Assembly: GCA_021647785.1 (NCBI GenBank)
Contig: JAKIUC010000002.1
Location: 106,769 to 170,768, forward strand
Direction of reading: 5' to 3'
Source of the DNA: Melioribacteraceae bacterium
GTDB taxonomy: Bacteria > Bacteroidota > Ignavibacteria > Ignavibacteriales > Melioribacteraceae
DNA: 64,000 nt
The position numbers and the translations under genes are program-made. The notes under the pieces are model-generated. The model did no database searches and had not been told where the DNA came from. It was given only the letters and a program-made list of their open reading frames with translations. This document shows, piece after piece, positions 43,874 through 53,000 of this stretch (position 1 is its first letter; each line of letters starts with the position of its first letter).

Positions 43874-44758
43874 ATGAAAACGATCAGATTTTTTATTTTG
43901 GGTTCCCTTGTTTCAATTTTTATCGTTAGCTGCGGAACAACAATTCCTGGAGGGTTCGAAGGTCTTCATTGGGGTGCTTACACAAGAGTAGATACAACGG
44001 TTTATGCAAATGAGTTTAAGTGGGCATGGGTTTGGAATGATGTAATTTTATATGACATTCGCTGGAAAACTGAAAGTGAAAGAGTAGATATTTTTTCATC
44101 GGATGATTTACATATGGATGTAGAGTTAGCATTACGCTTAAGACCTGCTCCTAAAGAGTTATATTATTTACATGTGGAAATAGGACAAGATTATTATCCT
44201 GAAGTTGTTCAACAACAGTTTCGTTCAATCTCAAGAGCTGTATTTTCTGATTACAAATATTCAGAAATTCCTAAAAAAAGTATTGAAATACAAACGGCAA
44301 TTCTTAAGCTACTTAGAAAGAACCTTGAAGGTAAACATATTCAATTGGATGCTGTAGAACTAAAGCATGTTAACTATCCGCCAGCAGTTAAACAAGCTGC
44401 CGATTTTAAACTTGCTACCGAGCAACAACTTGAACAAAAAGAGTTTGAGCTTCAAATTGCTGAAAAAGATGCTGAAATTTTAATTATTGAAGCTAAAGGT
44501 AAAAAAACTGCACAAAGAATAATTGATAGTACTCTTACACTCTCTTATTTGCAATATCGTGCTCTTGATGTTCAAAAGGTACTTGCACAGAGTGGCAACA
44601 CATCATTCTATTTTGTACCTATTGGTCAGAATGGTATTCCCATTATAGTAGATACAGGAATGAGTGGTAAAAATAATACACCGAAAGTAATGGAAAAAAA
44701 AAGTAAAGGAAGAATGAGCCATAAAGAATATGAAGCTGGGATGAATATTCGTGAATAG
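43874..44758 (+). CDS. SPFH/prohibitin-domain lipoprotein
   Basis: About 294 residues from ATG 43874 (AGGAG 8 bases upstream; the GTG at 43865 overlaps that site). A lipoprotein signal ends 'SIFIVSCGTT', Cys near residue 20. The body matches prohibitin-like SPFH proteins: 'WGAYTRVDTTVYANEFKW', 'DIFSSDDLHMDVELALRLRP', 'AVKQAADFKLATEQQ', then a charged Glu/Gln/Lys coiled coil. Most bacterial SPFH proteins have an N-terminal membrane helix; here it would be lipid-anchored in the envelope. The partner is unknown. It is divergent from cusC and probably under the same NtrC-type control. Confidence 0.8.
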   Translation: MKTIRFFILGSLVSIFIVSCGTTIPGGFEGLHWGAYTRVDTTVYANEFKWAWVWNDVILYDIRWKTESERVDIFSSDDLHMDVELALRLRPAPKELYYLHVEIGQDYYPEVVQQQFRSISRAVFSDYKYSEIPKKSIEIQTAILKLLRKNLEGKHIQLDAVELKHVNYPPAVKQAADFKLATEQQLEQKEFELQIAEKDAEILIIEAKGKKTAQRIIDSTLTLSYLQYRALDVQKVLAQSGNTSFYFVPIGQNGIPIIVDTGMSGKNNTPKVMEKKSKGRMSHKEYEAGMNIRE

Positions 44759-44763
44759 TACTA

Positions 44764-44803
44764 TTAGTCGTAGGGACGTAGCTCGCTACGTCCCTACGAC
44801 TAA
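44764..44803. repeat. 19-bp GC-rich palindrome (REP-like / bidirectional terminator)
   Basis: 19-bp perfect stem with a 2-base loop (44764-44782 and 44785-44803), core GTAGGGACGTAGC. It fills the 50-base gap between the convergent SPFH gene and the NtrC-type regulator. The GC content far exceeds the surroundings, which fits a dispersed REP element used as a terminator. Confidence 0.75.
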
Positions 44804-44808
44804 GTTAA

Positions 44809-46158
44809 TTAACCTGATGCAATTTTAAAGTTCTCAATTTTACTGTACAGGGTTGGTAACGAAATACCTAAATGTTTAGCGGCTAATGGTTTATTCCATT
44901 TTACAGCTTCGAGCATTAATTTAATATGGTTTTTCTCAACATCTGCTAATGAGTATTTAGTTATATCATCAAACTCCCCATGAATTTTATCCGATTTACG
45001 AAGCAATACATTTTCCTTTTCAAGAACATCACTTTTGGATAAAACAACTGCCTGCATAAGTGTATTTTCTAATTCACGAACATTACCAACCCAATAGTGA
45101 TCAACAAGCATTTTCATTACATCATCAGAGACTTTAAATACATTTTTATGAAGTTCATTATTTATTTTTTTTAGAAAATGATTGACCAAAAGTGGGATAT
45201 CATCCGTTCTTTCTCTAATTGGTGGTATCTCTATTGTAACTACTTTTAATCTAAAATAAAGGTCTTCCCTAAATTTACCTTCATCAACTAATTTTTGAAG
45301 ATTGCGGTTTGTTGCTGTTATTATTCTGGCATTCATCGGCAATGGTTTTTCACCACCTACTTTTTCAAATTCTTTTTCCTGAAGAATTCTTAAAAGTTTT
45401 ATTTGTAAATTAGGAGAAATTTCAGAAATCTCATCTAAAAAGAGTGTCCCTTCACCGGCAAGTTCAAACTTACCTTTCTTATCACGTATTGAACCTGTAA
45501 ATGCTCCTTTTACATGTCCAAATAATTCACTCTCTAATAACGATTCGGTTAATGCGGTACAATTAACAGCAACAAAAGGTTCATTCTTTGTAATGCCGCT
45601 ATAATGTATTGCTTTTACAACAAGTTCTTTACCAGTGCCGCTTTCACCTTGTATTAAAGTTGTTACTCGGTTATTCGAGATCTGACCAATTTTTTTATAG
45701 ATTCCTTTCATCACAGAGGCTTTACCAATAAGAACATTTTTTAATTCATATTGAACTGATGACTCTTCGACTAATGCCTCAAGTGTATCACTTAGTTTTT
45801 TATTCTCAAGTGCTTTGCGTATAGTTAATCTTAACCTATCTATCTCAAGGGGTTTCTCAATATAATCGAAAGCCCCTTTCTGCATTGCCTCTACAGTGGT
45901 CTGCATATCGTCATGTGCCGTAATCATAATAAAATTTATATTCGGATTATATTCTTTTGCTTTTTCCAATATTTCCAGACCTGACATCCCTGGCATTCTA
46001 ATGTCGCTAATAACTAAATCGGGGTTTATAGTTTTAATTAACTCTAAACCTTTTTCACCATTTTCAGCAGAGGCAGTTTCGTACTTTTCCCTTTTAAGAA
46101 AATTATAAAGTGTTTCTCGTATTGATTGGTCGTCATCAATCACTAATATTTTATTCAT
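44809..46158 (-). CDS. Sigma-54-dependent response regulator (NtrC family)
   Basis: 449 residues: receiver domain (phospho-acceptor Asp52 in 'LVISDIRMPG', Lys near 102), AAA+ domain with Walker A 'IQGESGTGKELVVKAIHYSG', the sigma-54 contact loop 'GAFTGS', Walker B 'LFLDEISEI', arginine finger region 'REDLYFRL', and a Fis-type helix-turn-helix ending 'LAAKHLGISLPTLYSKIENFKI'. It activates sigma-54 promoters from distant dyads. Encoded 14 bases after its kinase. Likely targets are the three promoters near 43.6-43.8 and 48.4 kb. Confidence 0.94.
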   Translation of the reverse strand: MNKILVIDDDQSIRETLYNFLKREKYETASAENGEKGLELIKTINPDLVISDIRMPGMSGLEILEKAKEYNPNINFIMITAHDDMQTTVEAMQKGAFDYIEKPLEIDRLRLTIRKALENKKLSDTLEALVEESSVQYELKNVLIGKASVMKGIYKKIGQISNNRVTTLIQGESGTGKELVVKAIHYSGITKNEPFVAVNCTALTESLLESELFGHVKGAFTGSIRDKKGKFELAGEGTLFLDEISEISPNLQIKLLRILQEKEFEKVGGEKPLPMNARIITATNRNLQKLVDEGKFREDLYFRLKVVTIEIPPIRERTDDIPLLVNHFLKKINNELHKNVFKVSDDVMKMLVDHYWVGNVRELENTLMQAVVLSKSDVLEKENVLLRKSDKIHGEFDDITKYSLADVEKNHIKLMLEAVKWNKPLAAKHLGISLPTLYSKIENFKIASG

Positions 46159-46172
46159 GTTTTATATCTCAT

Positions 46173-48287
46173 CTAACTAATTTTATTTTTTTGGGGAATT
46201 GAAATTTCAAATACCGTTGATCCTGGTTCAGAATAGAGAAGTGAAATATTACCGTTGTGTTCTTCAATAATTTTTTTTGATACTGCTAAACCTAAACCAG
46301 TACCACTTGCTTTTGATGTATAAAATGGTTCAAAAATTTTGCTTCTAATCTCATCATTAATTCCATTACCATTATCTTCAAAATTTACAATTATATTATT
46401 TTCTGAAATTGTTGAAGAAATTATAATTTGTCCATTATCAGCCGCGGCTTCATAAGCGTTCTCTAAAAGATTTATAAATACTTGCTTAAGTTTATCAAAA
46501 TCAGCAAAGAGCATTTTATCATTGTTTTTATTAATCATTCTAAAATTCTTTTTAGTCGCTTTAATTTTCATATTTGAAAAAACCTCTTCAACAAATGAGT
46601 AAAGATTAAACTCAGTTTTCACCACATCTATTTTTCTTGAAAACTGTAAAACATCTTTAACAAGGTGGTTTAATCTTTCAATTTCTTTTTTTATAATTTG
46701 AAATGATGTTTGGTCATCACTATTCAATTCTAACGATTCGTACAGAATATCACTATTCATCTTAATTGAAGTTAAAGGAGTTTTAATTTCATGAGCAAGA
46801 ATAGCTGCCATTTTACCAAGAGCTGCCAATTTTTCCGACTCAGCCAACTTCAACTCTAAACCTTTTAGTTCAGTTATATCAACCTCAACCATCAGATAAC
46901 CATCTATATCATTATCTTTATACCCAAAAGGTGTAACGGTTAAAAGAATAGTTCTGCTCTTACCATTTACGTGAATAATCATTTCGCCCTCAAACGTTTC
47001 ATTCTGTTTTAGAGCATTTTGAATTTTCTCGTACTCTCTATTTAGATTGCCAGAAAATTGTACATCCTTAATTGGCGATTGAATTATTTCGTTTTTTGGT
47101 AATTCAACAATTTTTGTAAATTTATCGTTCACCTCTATAACACGATTTTTACTATCCACAATTGCTATTGCAGCATTTGAAGTCTCAAAGGCAGTTAGCA
47201 ACATAGAAATTCTTTTTTCTTTTTGTTTTAATTCAATCGAATCTTTTTCTAAAGTTATAGACATATCATTAAATGTTTCAACCAATTCACCAATCTCATC
47301 ATTAGAAGTTGAATCAACTTTTATACCATAATTACCTTTCTTAATTTCTAATGCTTTATCCTTTAGTTTTTTTAATGGTTCAGCAATCAGTTTTACTATC
47401 ATAAAGGTCATACTTACGCTTACTATTAAACCGCCAAAAAAACTAATTATAAAATACTTTTGCCATTCTGTTGTATCTTCAAACCCAAAAAATAATCTTA
47501 TAAGTGGTAGTTGAATTGTTATTACTATTATAGGTACAATTATTAAAGCTGCAAAAATTGTTTTTTTAGTTACACTAAAGGAATGGAGTTTATTTAGTGC
47601 CATAGGAAACATATTATATTTTCCTACTGCAATAGTTGTAAAAGAAATAATACCTACTAAAAAAGCGAGGGGGCTAAGTTCAACGAGGTAATAAAAACCC
47701 ATCATCCAGGGTAAATAAAGCCCCACTAAAAAAGCAGTAAAGTTGGTTATAATTACACCTGTTAAAAGTAGAAGCAATTGTTTTTTAATATCCTGATTTT
47801 TAGTTGAAAAGATTTTTCTAATAAGCCACACTGCATTTAACAAAAGAAGTAGAACGTACCAGCTTAAGAAAAGAGGATAATACTTTGTGTAATGTGCTTC
47901 AAATTGCATAGCATGCAGATGTGAATCGATAATTAACTTGCCATACCAAAGCATAAATAATAGTATTAGTGAAGGTAATAAAATAAAAATTTTGAGAAAT
48001 ACATTCATCCTTCTTTCATGCGGAAAGTAGTAGCTGAAAAATGTTAGAGCAACCAAAATTAAAAGTAAAAAAGAATGGCATGCTTGATCCAATAATGTTA
48101 AGTCATTATCTATTACCATCATAAAATGAATTGCATGTGAAATTATATATCCGATTATTAATATTAATGTTAATACAAACAATCTCGTGATTACACGTTC
48201 AAAACCTCTGGAGTAGAGTATATATATAAGTCCTACAGATGCAAGTATAGTTACAATTATGGATATCTGGTTTATGTAGAAAGGCAT
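46173..48287 (-). CDS. Membrane sensor histidine kinase (HAMP-PAS-HisKA-HATPase)
   Basis: 704 residues. About seven membrane helices fill the first 300 residues with no large periplasmic domain, so the signal may be sensed within the membrane. Then HAMP (about 300-355), PAS ('AFETSNAAIAIVDSKNRVIEVNDKF'-like region, about 365-480), HisKA with phosphorylated His in 'AILAHEIKTPLTSIKMN', and HATPase with 'NLLENAYEAA' and 'GSGTGLGLAVSKKII'-type lid (here ASGTGLGLAVSKK). The long multi-helix sensor resembles PrsK/NtrB-type partners of NtrC regulators. Ligand unknown; a link to envelope metal is inferred from neighbours. Confidence 0.9.
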   Translation of the reverse strand: MPFYINQISIIVTILASVGLIYILYSRGFERVITRLFVLTLILIIGYIISHAIHFMMVIDNDLTLLDQACHSFLLLILVALTFFSYYFPHERRMNVFLKIFILLPSLILLFMLWYGKLIIDSHLHAMQFEAHYTKYYPLFLSWYVLLLLLNAVWLIRKIFSTKNQDIKKQLLLLLTGVIITNFTAFLVGLYLPWMMGFYYLVELSPLAFLVGIISFTTIAVGKYNMFPMALNKLHSFSVTKKTIFAALIIVPIIVITIQLPLIRLFFGFEDTTEWQKYFIISFFGGLIVSVSMTFMIVKLIAEPLKKLKDKALEIKKGNYGIKVDSTSNDEIGELVETFNDMSITLEKDSIELKQKEKRISMLLTAFETSNAAIAIVDSKNRVIEVNDKFTKIVELPKNEIIQSPIKDVQFSGNLNREYEKIQNALKQNETFEGEMIIHVNGKSRTILLTVTPFGYKDNDIDGYLMVEVDITELKGLELKLAESEKLAALGKMAAILAHEIKTPLTSIKMNSDILYESLELNSDDQTSFQIIKKEIERLNHLVKDVLQFSRKIDVVKTEFNLYSFVEEVFSNMKIKATKKNFRMINKNNDKMLFADFDKLKQVFINLLENAYEAAADNGQIIISSTISENNIIVNFEDNGNGINDEIRSKIFEPFYTSKASGTGLGLAVSKKIIEEHNGNISLLYSEPGSTVFEISIPQKNKIS

Positions 48288-48321
48288 AACTTGCTATTTC
48301 TCCAAGTAAATTAGTAGATAA

Positions 48322-48358
48322 ATTTTTAAGAAGTTTAATAAAAATAAGAAATCTTAAA
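48322..48358. promoter_or_regulatory. Probable NtrC-type activator site (copy 2)
   Basis: ATTTTTAAGA (48322-48331), 20 bases, TCTTAAA (48352-48358). The outer blocks and their 20-base separation are identical to the dyad at 43684-43723; the inner part is degenerate. The centre lies 93-94 bases upstream of the inferred start of the gene at 48456. Confidence 0.6.
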
Positions 48359-48407
48359 TCAATAATTATTAAAAATTTAATTTGTAAGAGAAAATAACAA
48401 CTAATAT

Positions 48408-48424
48408 CTGGCATTAAATGTGCT
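48408..48424 (+). promoter_or_regulatory. Sigma-54 promoter of the small unknown gene
   Basis: CTGGCATTAAATGTGCT: TGG at 48409, GG-N10-GC spacing exact, conserved GG and GC both present. The inferred start is near 48435, 21 bases before the ATG. Confidence 0.6.
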
Positions 48425-48455
48425 TTATAACATTAAAATTTATGAGGTGAAATAG

Positions 48456-48869
48456 ATGTTCAATAATCTTGATGTATCACTAAGGGACAAAGCCGAGTAT
48501 TTAAGGGGCTTAATGATAGTATTAAAAATTGGAAATAAATTATCTAATAGAGAAAGAAGTTATTTATTGAGAGAGGCAATAATACTTGGGTACGATGAAA
48601 CCTATTGCCGCAAAGCAATGGATGAACTTTTAATAAATGATTACATAAGAATGAATCCCGCAGAATTTGAAAACGAGGAGACTTGTAAATTATTTATATT
48701 CCATGGTATTGAACTTGCCTCCTTAAATGAGGATTTTTTATTAAGTAAAAACGAATGGCTTTTGAATGTTTGCCTAACTAACCAAATTAAATATGAGTGG
48801 TTTGTTTATTGCAATAATATATTTTATTCAGATAATATTCCTAAAAGTAATTATTTGTTGACTGCATAA
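48456..48869 (+). CDS. Unknown 137-residue protein under a sigma-54-like promoter
   Basis: No signal peptide and no membrane helix; predicted mostly helical and acidic. The first half ('AEYLRGLMIVLKIGNKLSNRERSYLLREA', here shortened to its features: LRGL, KIGNKLS, RERSYL) resembles TerB-like or winged-helix folds in rhythm only. Two Cys occur ('ETYCRKAM', 'EETCKLF') with a third near the end. I do not recognise a family. GAGGTGA lies 8 bases before the ATG. It is divergent from the kinase gene and probably one of the NtrC-type targets. Confidence 0.7.
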   Translation: MFNNLDVSLRDKAEYLRGLMIVLKIGNKLSNRERSYLLREAIILGYDETYCRKAMDELLINDYIRMNPAEFENEETCKLFIFHGIELASLNEDFLLSKNEWLLNVCLTNQIKYEWFVYCNNIFYSDNIPKSNYLLTA

Positions 48870-48889
48870 ATTGTACGTGTTTACAAAGG

Positions 48890-50038
48890 TTATTGAATTA
48901 AATTAAATGCACCTTTAATTACAATTTCATTATTGTTAAACTCATTTGCATTTAATATTTCGGTGTAACCATCATTTGTTTTCCCTACCTTTACTTCTCT
49001 TTGAAGAAAAGTATATTCATCATTACCAAAATATTTTTTGATTAATATGAAATTGTTTTCATCAACATTTACAATAGCATCGTTTGGTATTGCTGGCTGT
49101 TCAATCTCATTTACTAAAATTTCTGCTTCAATATACATACCAGGCATAAAATTTAATTCTTGAGTTTCATTACGTAAATGACCGTGAATATTAATTGTTC
49201 TATCATCCGAATAGACAGTTTTACCAATTAGAAAGACTTCACCCTCAAAAGCATCTATGTTATTATCAGGCAATGTAAATTTAATAGTTTGTCCCTTTTT
49301 AATTTTAGCAATATCTTTTTCAAAAATATTTAGTTCAAGGTGCATATGTTCAGTATTAACAATAGCAATGCTAACCTCGTTTGAACTTAAGTACTCTCCT
49401 TTTGTAATATTAACTTCTGTAATGTAGCCATCCATAGGTGCTTTGATAGTAGTGGAAGTAGAGATAGAATTATAATCAAGATTGTTAGTGTTAATATTCA
49501 AAAGTTGTAGTTTCTTACCAAGGGCATTAAAGTTAGAAAGAACCGTGTAATAATCTGACTCTGCTTTCAAATATTTCTTTTGTGAAGCTATATTATTTTC
49601 TAATAATTCAATCACTCTTTCATATTCTGCTTTTAAGTATTTTAATTTATTTTTCGCATTTAAATAATCTTGCTGCATTTCTACATATTCAGGATTCTCG
49701 AGTGCAAACAATGTTTCACCTTTTTTTACAATTTGCCCAACTAATAGGTGAACGTCTTTTACCATACCTCCGTAAAAGACAGTAACCGCAGCTTTATATT
49801 CTGGTGGAACGTCTATCATCCCTGTTGTCTGAATTCTCTCAGAAAAAGTTTTTCTTGTGATTTTTCCTAACTTCATTCCTGAAGAAGAGAATTGCTTTGA
49901 TGTAATAACTATTTCATCATTTGCTAGAATTACTTCTATACTATTATCAGTAGTATTCTTTTCGCTTTCTGCAGTACACGCTGAAAAAAGTATGATTGAA
50001 AATATTATAAGTGCAAAAATATTTTTGTAAAAATTCAT
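48890..50038 (-). CDS. RND periplasmic adaptor lipoprotein (CzcB/CusB type)
   Basis: About 382 residues from ATG 50038 (AGGA 7 bases upstream; the earlier ATG at 50059 is inside the RND gene). Lipobox 'IILFSACTAE'. Adaptor features: barrel-sandwich lipoyl halves around 'VLLVGQIVKKGETLFALENPEYVEMQQ' (partly quoted motif) and 'DGYITEVNITKGEYLSSNE', with a coiled hairpin between. It has no heavy-metal Cys domain, unlike CusB at 40455. It follows the fused RND gene by 10 bases and completes that pump. Confidence 0.88.
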   Translation of the reverse strand: MNFYKNIFALIIFSIILFSACTAESEKNTTDNSIEVILANDEIVITSKQFSSSGMKLGKITRKTFSERIQTTGMIDVPPEYKAAVTVFYGGMVKDVHLLVGQIVKKGETLFALENPEYVEMQQDYLNAKNKLKYLKAEYERVIELLENNIASQKKYLKAESDYYTVLSNFNALGKKLQLLNINTNNLDYNSISTSTTIKAPMDGYITEVNITKGEYLSSNEVSIAIVNTEHMHLELNIFEKDIAKIKKGQTIKFTLPDNNIDAFEGEVFLIGKTVYSDDRTINIHGHLRNETQELNFMPGMYIEAEILVNEIEQPAIPNDAIVNVDENNFILIKKYFGNDEYTFLQREVKVGKTNDGYTEILNANEFNNNEIVIKGAFNLIQ

Positions 50039-50048
50039 TTTAATTCCT

Positions 50049-53000
50049 TTATAATTCATTTAGTACTAAGTAGTTTAATGACAACACTGTTGTATTATAT
50101 TTATTTAAATCATCCAAATATTTCATTTCAATTAAAATAGAGTTGTGCATAAGTAGTATATATTCAAAGTAGTCTATCTCACCATTCTGGAATGCCTTAT
50201 TTGCATTTACCAACAACTCTCTTGATAAAGATTTTCCTGTACTTTGATAATAATCAACCGAACTTTTATAAGTTTTTAATTCTGAAATAAGTGATTCTAT
50301 TTTTGTATTTAATTTGATTGCATAATCTTTGTAATTTTGTTTAATAACTTGCCGTTCTATTTTAGTCTGTTCAATTTTTGAGCTTTGTTCAAAAAAGAAA
50401 AGTGGAATTGAAACACCAACATCAAAGCCAAAATAGTTTTTAGAATTTGGACCATTATTACTGCCTCTAAAAAGACCAAGATTTATATCTGGTAATAAAT
50501 TTTGTTTTTCTAAACTCACCTCATAATCTGCTGTGTTAAGCATTTGTTTATAATAACTCAATCCCGGATTATTTAGAGTATCAGCAAAGGTTAGTTCTAT
50601 AATTGGAAGTTCTATTTCTGGAATTAAGTAATTAGAATCGGTTTGCAGCCAACCATAGAGCTGTGAATAAGCACCATTAACTTTTTCTTTTGTTTGCTCA
50701 AGAAGAACCTCAATTTCTTTCTTCTTAGCTTTTGCTGTTAAGAATTCGAGATTATTAGTTTCACCAAGCAGATAACGCATCTCTGCACCTTTTTCAAATT
50801 GAGTTAATAAGCTATCTAAGAATTGATATCTAACTTCAACATTTTTTAAATATATTATTGAATAGTATGCTTTTGATACCTCTCTTTTTAACATTAATTC
50901 ACTTAATAAGTACTTCTGTTTCTGTACTTTTGCTTTCTCTTTATTTCTGTTATTTTGAGTAAAGTAAATTGTAGGAAATTTAAAGGATTGATTTACTCCC
51001 CATATATCTAAAGGAACATTGTTTTCAGCCATATTGTTTTCATCATAGCTGTAGTAAATATCTGTTTTGGGGAAGTCTAATGATGTTATGCTTTCAGCTT
51101 GTTTTACTGATAATGCTTCAGCCTTTAGACCTGCATTGTTTTCAATAGCAATTGATAATGCTTTATCAATAGTTAGAAAATTTTTATTCTCTATGTTCTG
51201 ACCGTAAGTAAAAATAGGTAGTAGAAAAAGTAATAACAATGGAAGTGACTTACCGTTTACTTTCGGAATTTTTATTTTAACATTATCCAACAATGAGTAT
51301 AACACAGGAAGCACTATCATTGTTAATAATGTAGCAGTTATCAAACCACCAACAACAACTGTAGCCAATGGTCTCTGTACTTCCGCTCCTGCATTGGTTG
51401 ATACAGCCATAGGTAAAAATCCGAGAGCTGCTGCACCTGCTGTTAGCAACACTGGTCTTAATCTATTTTTTGTTCCTAAAATTATTCTTTCGTGAATATC
51501 TGAAATGCCTTCTTCTTTCAATTCTTTGAAATGTTCAATAAGTACAATTCCATTTAATACAGCAATACCAAAAAGTGCAATAAACCCAACACCGGCTGAT
51601 ATACTAAACGGAAGATCTCGGAAGTAGAGCAATAATACTCCTCCAATTGCAGAGAATGGAATTGCACTATATATAATTAACGCATCTTTGAATGAACTAA
51701 ATGCGAAGTGGAGCATTATGAAAATTAGGAATAGTGCTATTGGAACAGCTATCATTAAGCGGGCTTTGGCGTTTTCAAGGTTTTCAAACTGCCCCCCATA
51801 CGAAATTGAGTATCCAACAGGAAGGTGAATTTCCTTATTAATTATTTTTTGAACATCTTCCACAACAGAAGCGAGGTCGCGGTTACGAACGTTTACACCA
51901 ATAACAATTCTTCTGCGTGTTTCATCACGCGAAATTTTTGCAGGGCTTTTGGTTAACTTAATTTCAGCAAATTCGCTTAATGGGAGTGATTGCCCACTTG
52001 GCAATGCAATTGATGCTTTTCGTAAATCATCGATACTTGTTCTATGTTTATCATCAAATCGGATTACTAAATCGAACTGTTTTTCTCCTTCAAAGATTGT
52101 TCCTGCAGTTAAGCCTGCAAAACCCATTGTAATTATATTGTTCAAATCTTGTACGTTCAAACCATATTTAGCAATTTTCTGACGATTATATATTACACTC
52201 ATCTGCGGTAGCCCAGCGGTTTTCTCTACAATAATATCAGAAGCTCCATCCACATTTTGGATTGCTGCTTCTATCTCTTTTGCTTTCTGGTCTAATATAT
52301 CTAAATCGTTTCCAAATATTTTAATTGCTAAATCGGCTCTAACACCAGTAATTAATTCATTAAATCTCATTTCAATTGGTTGTGTAAATTCGTAATCTAT
52401 TCCAGGAATAATTGATAGAGCTTCTTTAAATTTATCGGCAAGTTCATCTTTACTTTTTGCGCTTACCCATTCATCTTTAGGTTTAAGTGTAATTATAACA
52501 TCACTCTCCTCCATAGACATTGGGTCTGTAGGCACTTCTGCTGCTCCAATTCTGCTTACAACATCTTTTACTTCCGGAAATTGTTTAATAATCTTTTCCA
52601 TTTTTGTTAAAGTCTCAATTGTTTTGCTAAGTGAAGTTCCTGTTTTAAGCACAGGTTGTATAACAAAATCACCTTCATCAAGTGTTGGCATAAACTCCGC
52701 TCCCATATTAACAAATAGGATTGATGTTCCTGTTAAAAGTAGAACGGAAATAGTTAAAACTATTTTTTTATGTGCTAATGCCCAATAGATTGAGGGTTTG
52801 TAGAGTTTCATAAGAAAAGCCATAAATCTTTTTGATATGGTTTTCTTGTTTGGGTCAATAGGGCGTAGGAAGAGAGAGGAAATTACCGGAACGTATGTAA
52901 ACCCAAGTATCATAGTTCCTAATAAAGCAAAGGTAAACACCAAAGCCATTGGTTTGAACATTTTTCCTTCAACACCAGTTAAGGAAAGAATTGGAATAAA

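Noticed and set aside
48199..48414. 71-codon minus-strand frame upstream of the kinase
   Set aside because: Overlaps the kinase start and the predicted activator site; no ribosome site or family features.
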